Positions 7,270 through 14,001 of a stretch of DNA of 64,000 nucleotides are shown piece after piece. Numbering within the stretch: position 1 is the first letter of the stretch; every line of letters begins with the position of its first letter. Origin of the DNA: a virus; the IMG/VR virus record IMGVR_UViG_3300047320_000285, positions 1 to 64,000 of that record; one strand, given 5' to 3'. The position numbers were made by a program, and so were the translations under genes. Below the pieces are notes generated by a model. The model ran no database searches. It was not told where the DNA came from and saw nothing but the letters and a program-made list of their open reading frames with translations.

Positions 7270-8136
7270 ATGCTTACGGGATATTATGAAGTTGGTGGTA
7301 CTAAGTATAACATAGATCAAGATTACACAAAAGGTATTCAGAAGACACTCGCCCAGAAACTGGTGCAAGATATTACCATCGACGGGAACTTCGGTCCGGC
7401 CTCCATCGCGGCGCTGACCAAGTTCCAGTTGCAAAGCGGCGTACCGACCACCGGGGTGTATGACCCGGCGACCCAAGCCGTGGTCGAGCCGTTCCTGCTG
7501 AGCCACTTCGTGACGCGGGCTGACTTCCAGAATGCGGCCAATGAACTGGGTGTACCAATTGCAGCGGTGAAAGCCGTGCAAGAAACCGAAACTTCGGGCT
7601 CAGGCTTTGCTTACACAGGTCGGGTACGGATTCTGTTTGAGCGCCACTGGATGGCCCGGTTTCTGTCAGCCAAGCTGCCGTCGGCGCAGTACCAGAAACT
7701 CGCGCTTGCGAACTCGGACATCATCAATACGACGCCCGGCGGTTACGCTACCGGTCCGACCGCGGATGCGCGTTCGATTGCCGAGTACACGCGTTTCTCG
7801 CGCGCGTTTGCCATCGATGCGGACTGTGCCATGAAATCGGCCAGCTGGGGCCTGTTTCAAATCATGGGTTTCAATGCCAACTTCGCGGGCTTCAAGAACG
7901 CCGATGGCACCCCCAGCACCGGTCCGTTTGTGGATGCGATGAAGAGCAACGAACAAGCCCAGCTGCTGGGCTTCGTGAGCTTTATCAAGACCTACAACGG
8001 TGGTGCGTTGTGGATGGCGATGAAGAACAAAGACTGGGTGACGTTCGCGCGGATCTATAACGGCTCGGCGAACGTGGCACATTACTCACAAGTCATCGGG
8101 ACGAACTTCAGCAACTTCAGCGCGATGTACGCGTAA
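7270..8136 (+). CDS. Endolysin: N-acetylmuramidase with N-terminal peptidoglycan-binding domain
   Basis: 288 aa from ATG 7270 behind GAGAGG; the longer in-frame start at 7162 lies inside the opposite homing endonuclease gene and is rejected. Residues 20-75 form a PG_binding_1 domain (TIDGNFGPASIAALTKFQ, then GVPTTGVYDPATQAVVEPF). Residues 85-288 match the N-acetylmuramidase family (PF11860): AVKAVQETETSGSGF with the likely catalytic Glu at 107, ILFERHWMARF at 121-131, SASWGLFQIMG, and a C-terminal FARIYNGSAN. It should cleave the glycan strand of host peptidoglycan at lysis, or act in the virion at entry. There is no signal peptide, so release would need a holin not identified here. Confidence 0.92.
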   Translation: MLTGYYEVGGTKYNIDQDYTKGIQKTLAQKLVQDITIDGNFGPASIAALTKFQLQSGVPTTGVYDPATQAVVEPFLLSHFVTRADFQNAANELGVPIAAVKAVQETETSGSGFAYTGRVRILFERHWMARFLSAKLPSAQYQKLALANSDIINTTPGGYATGPTADARSIAEYTRFSRAFAIDADCAMKSASWGLFQIMGFNANFAGFKNADGTPSTGPFVDAMKSNEQAQLLGFVSFIKTYNGGALWMAMKNKDWVTFARIYNGSANVAHYSQVIGTNFSNFSAMYA

Positions 8137-8150
8137 GGGAAGAACGTAAG

Positions 8151-8178
8151 GGCAGGCCTACGGGCTTGCCTTTATGCC
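8151..8178 (+). terminator. Endolysin terminator, ending TTTATGCC
   Basis: GGCAGGCC / GGGCTTGCC stem with a short loop (8151-8170) followed by TTTATGCC (8171-8178), 14 nt after the endolysin stop. Confidence 0.6.
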
Positions 8179-8206
8179 GGACCTGTGTTCTAATTAGTTT
8201 CAGACC

Positions 8207-8214
8207 CATATTAC
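8207..8214 (+). promoter_or_regulatory. phiKZ-type early promoter candidate
   Basis: CATATTAC in an AT-rich stretch directly after the endolysin terminator, 65 nt before the next start codon. It matches the TATATTAC core of phiKZ early promoters, which are read by the injected virion RNAP, and three other sites in this window (47954, 51777, 63053). Confidence 0.6.
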
Positions 8215-8244
8215 ACACTTGAACCTACAACCGTAATCGGGTTC

Positions 8245-8261
8245 TAACACTTCCTTATACT
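8245..8261 (+). promoter_or_regulatory. ACACTTCCTTATACT leader element
   Basis: TAACACTTCCTTATACT occurs 19 nt before the start of the next gene. Nearly the same string precedes the genes at 48027 and 48868. It could be a start-proximal promoter part or a conserved mRNA leader. Confidence 0.5.
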
Positions 8262-8279
8262 ACGTCCTAGGAGGACACC

Positions 8280-8684
8280 ATGTCGCAAGCCATCAACAAC
8301 ACCAAGACCGAAATCGAATTCAACGTTGGTGATTATACGACCTGTCAATTCGGCAACCCGTTCGATACTGATTGGACGGAAGCCACGCATGCTGACCAGT
8401 CGGTGATGATTATCGCCAAGGAACGTTGCGAGATCACTCGCAAGATGTTCTATCTGGTCAAACAAGACGGTAAGGAGTTCCTCGCGCGTGCGTACGTACC
8501 GTACACCTGTGAAGGCGCTGAGCCGCCCAAGGGTGCGCTGTATAGCACCAATGGTCGCAGCTACGGTACCCGTGGCCAGCAACGTACGGGTCGTTGCGAC
8601 GGCATCTACAACGCCGCCCACTCGCTGGGCTTCGATCCGGAATCGATCGTTGGCGTGGTCGACGCAGTAGCCAACCCGGCCTAA
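8280..8684 (+). CDS. Hypothetical 134-aa early-type protein
   Basis: ATG 8280 behind TAGGAGG, a very strong ribosome binding site. The protein is soluble, beta-rich, with three Cys residues and a YVPYTCEGAEPPKGALYSTNG segment in the middle; no known family. It is a single-gene unit bracketed by the endolysin terminator and a strong bidirectional terminator, and it carries its own early-type promoter although it sits among late genes. That arrangement suggests a small host-takeover protein inserted into the structural region. Confidence 0.75.
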   Translation: MSQAINNTKTEIEFNVGDYTTCQFGNPFDTDWTEATHADQSVMIIAKERCEITRKMFYLVKQDGKEFLARAYVPYTCEGAEPPKGALYSTNGRSYGTRGQQRTGRCDGIYNAAHSLGFDPESIVGVVDAVANPA

Positions 8685-8685
8685 C

Positions 8686-8742
8686 GGCATAAGCCCAGAC
8701 ACCTTCGGGTGTCTGGGCAGTATGACTGCTGCTTTTTTTTTT
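8686..8742. terminator. Strong bidirectional terminator
   Basis: 11-bp perfect stem GCCCAGACACC / GGTGTCTGGGC with a TTCG tetraloop (8693-8718), followed 14 nt later by ten T (8733-8742). On the other side it carries GGCATAA (8686-8692), i.e. TTATGCC for minus-strand transcription. It separates the convergent gene 8280 and the DNA polymerase gene. Confidence 0.85.
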
Positions 8743-8746
8743 CGTC

Positions 8747-10573
8747 CTAGGCTGCTTGCTGGACGGCTTGAGAAGCCCCCAGTTGGGCTTTGAACGCATC
8801 GAGCATCGTAGGCATGTCCGGCGTACCGAAAAGCCCACAGCAGATCTCTACGGCGTTCACATGACCACTGCTGAGGTTAATCCCCTGCATCCGCTGCTGG
8901 ATCTCTGGCACGCCTTCAATCTTGCACAATTCCCGGAACGTCGTCTGCTTGGAAATGTTGAACACCGAGCCGCCATTCGGGTAGGAAGCCGAGACGTCCA
9001 AGTCAGCCACGTGCACGCGAATGTTGGTGCGCAGGTTGGGATCTTCCTCGATACAGCGCAGACCGTTATGCGCCACCAGATGCGCGGGCAAGGTGACGAT
9101 CCAGCCGTCCGGTCCCAAGGTCTTCTCATCCAGTTCAGAGGACATCTGATCCGAGGTACTACCAAAGACCTTCTGGTTCACCAGCGAGAAGTAGTGCAGC
9201 GCATCGGCCGTACGACGCGGTTGGGATTTGAAGGTCTCGAAGTCCGAACACCCACAGGCCAACGGCATGGCAAAGCGCAAGTCAGTGGTCTTCTCATCCA
9301 GCTCTTCCATCGAGATACAGTCCACCACGTTGTAGATGATGTACTCGATCTTGTAGTTGGATTGCATGAAGATGTGCCAGTCGAGCTTGACTAGGCCTTC
9401 GGCCTCCTCGAACTTGAGCTTACGGATACACTCTTCCTTGCCGAGCACATAATCCAGACCGTAGGACGGTAACTCCCCTTGCGCCACCCGGAGCTTGCGA
9501 TACACGCACATGGCGTCGATGAAATAGAACGATGCCGGACAGTAGACGGTATGCCACTGATCGGCAGGCTTGATCGGCATTTCCTTGCCCGAGGCCATCT
9601 TCTTTTTCTTCGGTCCCTGTTTGTAACGGAAGTATCGGTACTCTTTGGGCACCGACGGATCCGAGAACACCTCAGCCGGATCCATCCCCGCCCGCTCGAC
9701 CGCGCCGACAATAAACGGGATGTCGAAGTCGATGTTCCAGATTGCCACGAAGTCAGGCTTCCATGCGTGCGCACGCTTCATGCACTCGAGCACCACATCG
9801 ATTTCTCGGTCGACGATCAATAACTCCCACTCGATGCCGCGCTTCTCGATCAGGTTGACGATTTCCGTCTTGCCGTCCTTGTCCGTGACCTCCATCTTGC
9901 TCAGGTACTTGTAGAGCGCTTCGTGGCCGCGCCGCTCCGCATCCGCTGTACCTTCCAGATAATCCTTCTGTACCGCGGTGAAGACTTTCTTACCCATCGA
10001 CAAGGTGGCCATGATCACTTGGTTGGTGCCACGGACCACATCTTTTTCCGTATCGAACACTGCCACCGAATAGGGGGACTTCAGGCTCGGAAACTTGTCG
10101 AGGTAGGACTTCTTGATCACCGCGGTCGAGAGAATGTCCGAGCCGTACAGATACGGACTGCGCGCGATCTTGCGATACTCCTTACCGGCTTCCCACGGTG
10201 TGCCGAGGGCGCGCGCAATCGACTGGTTCTGATCGTGGCGGGTCGTCATGTATTTCTCGACCTTCTCGATGTCTTCCCATTCCTTCTTCTGCTGGTGATT
10301 GCGGTTGGCTTTCTTGGTCACCCAGAACGGCATACGGAAGTTCTTCAGCATGTGCAGCTGGCTTTCGGTGCGACCATCCGGGTAGTGGGCGATCTGCTTG
10401 ATCACGTGCAAATCCACGTTGCTACCTTGCGGGGCCGGGCAGTAGGTAGCAAAACGACATTCATAACCAATCGGCTTATTCGGGTCGATAACGGGTTCTG
10501 CTTTGACTTCGACCTGCGGTTCGACAATAGCGACGGGGCCAGACGGTTGTGTAATAACGGCGCTGACGATCAT
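8747..10573 (-). CDS. Family B DNA polymerase, N-terminal exonuclease part with palm motif A only
   Basis: 608 aa from ATG 10573 behind AAGGA; a TTG further out is not needed. The 3'-5' exonuclease motifs are all present: Exo I FDTEKD (173-178), Exo II AIWNIDFDIPF (277-287) and Exo III YNVVDC (414-419). Palm motif A follows as DLDVSASYPN (524-533), after a GWIVTLP segment typical of the region just before it. The chain then ends 75 residues later, without motif B (KxxxNxxYG) and without motif C (DTDS). It therefore cannot polymerise alone: either the C-terminal palm and thumb are a separate gene elsewhere, as happens with split phage polymerases, or this is an exonuclease-only relic. No adjacent minus-strand gene supplies the missing part. 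Expected to act in viral genome replication inside the infected cell. Confidence 0.85.
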   Translation of the reverse strand: MIVSAVITQPSGPVAIVEPQVEVKAEPVIDPNKPIGYECRFATYCPAPQGSNVDLHVIKQIAHYPDGRTESQLHMLKNFRMPFWVTKKANRNHQQKKEWEDIEKVEKYMTTRHDQNQSIARALGTPWEAGKEYRKIARSPYLYGSDILSTAVIKKSYLDKFPSLKSPYSVAVFDTEKDVVRGTNQVIMATLSMGKKVFTAVQKDYLEGTADAERRGHEALYKYLSKMEVTDKDGKTEIVNLIEKRGIEWELLIVDREIDVVLECMKRAHAWKPDFVAIWNIDFDIPFIVGAVERAGMDPAEVFSDPSVPKEYRYFRYKQGPKKKKMASGKEMPIKPADQWHTVYCPASFYFIDAMCVYRKLRVAQGELPSYGLDYVLGKEECIRKLKFEEAEGLVKLDWHIFMQSNYKIEYIIYNVVDCISMEELDEKTTDLRFAMPLACGCSDFETFKSQPRRTADALHYFSLVNQKVFGSTSDQMSSELDEKTLGPDGWIVTLPAHLVAHNGLRCIEEDPNLRTNIRVHVADLDVSASYPNGGSVFNISKQTTFRELCKIEGVPEIQQRMQGINLSSGHVNAVEICCGLFGTPDMPTMLDAFKAQLGASQAVQQAA

Positions 10574-10674
10574 GGGCTTTTTCCTTATCAATCAGTATGA
10601 CTTTGACTCAAACGATGTCCCAACGGGATATTTTTCAACGGACACTTTCCTCATGAGGCCAACGGGATCGAACC

Positions 10675-11967
10675 ATGAATAAGATTCTTGCAGCAGCGAT
10701 GGAGTCGATCGACTTCCAGAGCGGCGCTTTCTATGCCGAACTCACCGCAGCCTTCGAAGCGCTGTCGAAGATGAGCGAGGACCAGCTGCGCTATGAAGGG
10801 GACGATCCTGATGCCGCCAATGTGCTGCTTTCGTCGATCGTCAAGAACCACACCGGCCTGAACGTCAAGTTCATGCTGGGCGACACCTACCCCTGCGTGA
10901 TGATCCCCGAGATCAATCGCAACAACCCGTTGATCAACGACTTCGTCAAGAACTTCTTGGACAACAAGGACGGCGTCAAGTTTATCAAGGAAGCCAAGGG
11001 CTTTGCGCGCGGCACGGTGAACCTGAAGACCGGCCGGGTAACGGGGGTGTTTGCCGAAGTCGCGTCGACCATCTACCTGCCTACCAAGATGATTCGGGGT
11101 AGCAAGTACACCCCGGAAGAAAACGCCGCCGTGACGCTGCACGAAGTCGGTCACCTGTTCACCTACTACGAGTTTATCTCGCGCACGGTGCGCACCAACC
11201 AAGTGCTCGCCGGCGTGACGCGGGGTCTGGACCAGTCCGATACCCAAGCGCAGCGTGAAGTCGTGCTGATGACGGCCAAGCAAGCGCTGGATCTGCAGGA
11301 CATGGATGTCGCCGAAGTCGCCAAGATCACCAACTCGAAGGTGGTGGAAGTGGTGATCATCACGTCGGTGATCAAGCAGACCCGTTCGGAGATCGGCACC
11401 AACATCTACGACAGCAACAACTTCGAGTTCCTCGCCGACCAGTATGCGTCGCGCCAAGGTGCGTCTCGTGCACTGGTGACGGGTCTGGACAAGTTGCATC
11501 GTCAGTTCGGTTCGATGTCGATGCGCAGCAACGGCATGTACCTGTTCATGGAAGGCGTAAAGCTCGTGCTGCTGGCGCTGACGGTGTTCGCCGTGACCAT
11601 GGGCCCGCACGCCTTCCTCGGCATCTTCATGCTGACGACGACCTTGCTGGCGAATGATGCGGCCGGTGACCCGACCTACGATCGGCCGGAAGTCCGCCTG
11701 AAGCGGGTGCGTAACGATCTGATCGAGCGCAGCAAGCAGAAGGATCTCGCGCCGGGCGAAGCCAAGCAGATCGCGGAAGACATCGTGGCCATCGAGAAGA
11801 TCCTCGAAGGGGTCAAGGATCGCTTCCAGTTGATCGGGCTGGTGACGCGTTACGTGTTCGGACTGGGCAAGGCCCGCTTCGAGGCGGAAGCCCTGCAACA
11901 AGAACTCGAAAGCCTCGTGGCCAACAACCTCTTCGGTCGGGCCAACGACCTGAAGGCCGTGGCTTAA
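10675..11967 (+). CDS. Membrane-anchored metalloprotease-like structural-region protein
   Basis: 430 aa. A zincin HEVGH motif (156-160) is followed by EFLAD (251-255), giving the HExxH...ExxxD arrangement of M48-type peptidases, where both His and the later Glu bind zinc. Residues 286-316 are a hydrophobic hairpin (LVLLALTVFAVTMG, then FLGIFMLTTTLLA) likely to be membrane-embedded, and the C-terminal third is a charged helical region. It starts the plus-strand run that leads into the inner-body-like gene, so it may be a virion component or act on the host membrane during entry or assembly. Prohead maturation in phiKZ-like phages uses a different, serine-type protease, so that role is unlikely. 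Catalytic activity is inferred from motifs only. Confidence 0.72.
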   Translation: MNKILAAAMESIDFQSGAFYAELTAAFEALSKMSEDQLRYEGDDPDAANVLLSSIVKNHTGLNVKFMLGDTYPCVMIPEINRNNPLINDFVKNFLDNKDGVKFIKEAKGFARGTVNLKTGRVTGVFAEVASTIYLPTKMIRGSKYTPEENAAVTLHEVGHLFTYYEFISRTVRTNQVLAGVTRGLDQSDTQAQREVVLMTAKQALDLQDMDVAEVAKITNSKVVEVVIITSVIKQTRSEIGTNIYDSNNFEFLADQYASRQGASRALVTGLDKLHRQFGSMSMRSNGMYLFMEGVKLVLLALTVFAVTMGPHAFLGIFMLTTTLLANDAAGDPTYDRPEVRLKRVRNDLIERSKQKDLAPGEAKQIAEDIVAIEKILEGVKDRFQLIGLVTRYVFGLGKARFEAEALQQELESLVANNLFGRANDLKAVA

Positions 11968-11991
11968 CTCTTACCCGCAACAGGATCCAAC

Positions 11992-12462
11992 ATGAATCTC
12001 AAGTTCAACGAACTCAACCGACTGGCGCAGTCGTTGCCGGTCGACACCACGATCCGCTCCAAGGTGATCGCCTGTGGCGTGGCGCTGGCGCTGGCTTACA
12101 AGCTGCCGTTGCCCACCGGCCCGGTCACGGACCCGGACAACTTTTACAACATGCAGGTCTCGACGCTGGTGAACGATCCGTTCTCCGAGATCAACGAATC
12201 GGTGGTGCTCGATTTGCGCGCAGCCGTGGAATACTGCCGGGTGTTCTGGCTGCAACGCAATGCGGCCGCCCACGGGGGGCCGCAATTCGCCTTCGCCGAG
12301 AATAGCCCGTACGGCTTTGTCGACACGGTGGCCGCCGCTGGCGTCTATATGGGTGACGCGATGCACTGCTTCGTCAATGAGCAGAAGATCGGCATCTATC
12401 GCGTGCGTAACCTCGTGTGGAACCTGCTGGGTGATTACTGCAATGAGGTGATCAATGGCTGA
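11992..12462 (+). CDS. Hypothetical 156-aa protein
   Basis: ATG 11992 after ACAGGA, 24 nt behind the metalloprotease-like gene and overlapping the next gene by 8 nt. Compact helical protein with several aromatic residues and four Cys; a hydrophobic VIACGVALALAYKL stretch near residue 25 is probably a buried helix. No family recognised. The tight coupling on both sides places it in the same structural operon. Confidence 0.7.
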   Translation: MNLKFNELNRLAQSLPVDTTIRSKVIACGVALALAYKLPLPTGPVTDPDNFYNMQVSTLVNDPFSEINESVVLDLRAAVEYCRVFWLQRNAAAHGGPQFAFAENSPYGFVDTVAAAGVYMGDAMHCFVNEQKIGIYRVRNLVWNLLGDYCNEVING

Positions 12463-13942
12463 TCCGACCGCCGGCAATGAGGCGGCGCTCAACGAACCGG
12501 ACGAGTCCAGCCTGAATAGCGGGCTGGGTGACGACGATCAGGTTGAGCAGTCGCCTGTCGATCAAGCGCTGCAGTTCGAAAAGACCTATCGGGGCTTGCA
12601 AAACGACGACATCTTCCAAGCCCCGATCGTGCCGGGTGAAGTGCCTGACCTGAAAGACGACGTCAAGCTGATCGCCTCGGATGAGAATGCGCTGGAAGAC
12701 CTGCAGTTCCTGATGGCTGACATGAAGCGCGTCGGTGGTATGTGTCAAGCCTTTGCGCTGGAAGCCGAGCGGGTGGCGCCCGGTGTGATGGGTGTGCCGG
12801 CCGGCTACTTCACCAAGGCACCGACTTCGACCCGTTACAAGATCGCTACCGAAAACCTCTTCGCCAAGGTGTGGGAGTTTATCAAGCAGGCGATCCAGAA
12901 GCTGCGCGATGGTCTGAAGAAGATCATCTACTGGCTGATCGGCAAGAAGGACGACAAGGGTGACCCGGAAGCCCTGAAGCGCGAGAACGCGGAAGCCACC
13001 AAGAAGGCCGACGACGTCGCCAAGGAAGGCGAGAAGGCGACCGACGACGTGGCTGCAGCGGCGATCAATGTCTCGAACGCCGTCAAGCATGGTGTTGAGT
13101 TCAAAGAGAACGGCGGCACCCAGCAGTACTCCAGCATGGACCGCATCATCGGCGAAGCGCTCGGTGGCCAGAACGACCATGTGCGCAAGTTCATGGCCGG
13201 GCAAGACTCGATCTTCAGTGATCTGGTGAATCAGGGCAGCTACTTCAAGTTCCTGATGGAGACCAACAAGGTGGTGATGCCCGCTGCTACGGCGTTGCAA
13301 ACCAAGATTGGGGAGTCGGCCAATCTGATCAAGACCTTGATCGCCTCCGAAGGCCAGACTGCCAGTGTGGTGCAGGGCGACACGTTGCGTAAGCTGGCGG
13401 AACCGATTAGCTTCAAGGTCGGGGCGCAGTCGATGAATCTGTCGCAGTATCTGGAGCATCTGCGCACGCAACAATCGGAAGCGGAGAAGACCCAGCAACA
13501 GATGCGCGAGTTCGATGAAGTCTTCACGGCGTTGTCGCAGGCGTTCCGGCAACGGCTGGTGTACGAACTGAACCGCTTTGTTGAAGCGGGCACGTCGACC
13601 CTGATCGATGCCGAGGAAGTGCTGCGGGAAGTTGAGGAACAGCTGACCAAGGCCTCGGCGCAGGAACACACGGCGGAGTCCAATGTCGACTGGCACAAGA
13701 CCATCCATGCGTTGCGCACCGACATCACCGATCTGTCGGCGATCCTGATGCACGTCAAGACCTACCGCACGCAAGTCACCGTGATGCTGGTAGATCTGAT
13801 GGAGTTTGCCTACGATGTTGCCGAAGCCATCATGAAGCGACTGACGGGTGAATCGAACCATCAGGTCACGGAGACCGTGCAGATGCTGGCGAAGGAAGCC
13901 AAGCATTACCGCGATAACCTCGCCAAGATGGGACGCATCTAA
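12455..13942 (+). CDS. Inner-body-like head protein, paralogue 1
   Basis: 495 aa, ATG 12455 behind GAGGTG. The first ~100 residues are acidic and unstructured-looking, then comes a FALE|AERVAP site (100-106) that fits the (S/A/G)-x-Glu cleavage rule of phiKZ-type prohead proteases. It is followed by the segment LFAKVWEFIKQAIQKLRDGL (about 134-153), which is shared in pattern with the genes at 20881 and 22371 (VW-x-x-I-x-x-A-I). The remainder is long charged helix. By analogy with the abundant inner-body proteins of phiKZ, this is probably packaged with the DNA, trimmed during head maturation and perhaps ejected. Ends at a bidirectional terminator. Confidence 0.65.
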   Translation: MADPTAGNEAALNEPDESSLNSGLGDDDQVEQSPVDQALQFEKTYRGLQNDDIFQAPIVPGEVPDLKDDVKLIASDENALEDLQFLMADMKRVGGMCQAFALEAERVAPGVMGVPAGYFTKAPTSTRYKIATENLFAKVWEFIKQAIQKLRDGLKKIIYWLIGKKDDKGDPEALKRENAEATKKADDVAKEGEKATDDVAAAAINVSNAVKHGVEFKENGGTQQYSSMDRIIGEALGGQNDHVRKFMAGQDSIFSDLVNQGSYFKFLMETNKVVMPAATALQTKIGESANLIKTLIASEGQTASVVQGDTLRKLAEPISFKVGAQSMNLSQYLEHLRTQQSEAEKTQQQMREFDEVFTALSQAFRQRLVYELNRFVEAGTSTLIDAEEVLREVEEQLTKASAQEHTAESNVDWHKTIHALRTDITDLSAILMHVKTYRTQVTVMLVDLMEFAYDVAEAIMKRLTGESNHQVTETVQMLAKEAKHYRDNLAKMGRI

Positions 13943-13948
13943 CGGTGC

Positions 13949-13988
13949 GGCATAGGGAGAGGCCTCACGGCCTCTCCCGTCTTATGCC
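13949..13988. terminator. Bidirectional terminator with GGCATA/TTATGCC arms
   Basis: 10-bp perfect stem GGGAGAGGCC / GGCCTCTCCC (13955-13978) with a 4-nt loop, flanked by GGCATA on the left and TTATGCC on the right, so each strand sees the same tail. T-rich DNA follows on the plus strand. It sits exactly between convergent genes. Confidence 0.8.
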
Positions 13989-14001
13989 GGTTCTTTTTCT
14001 T

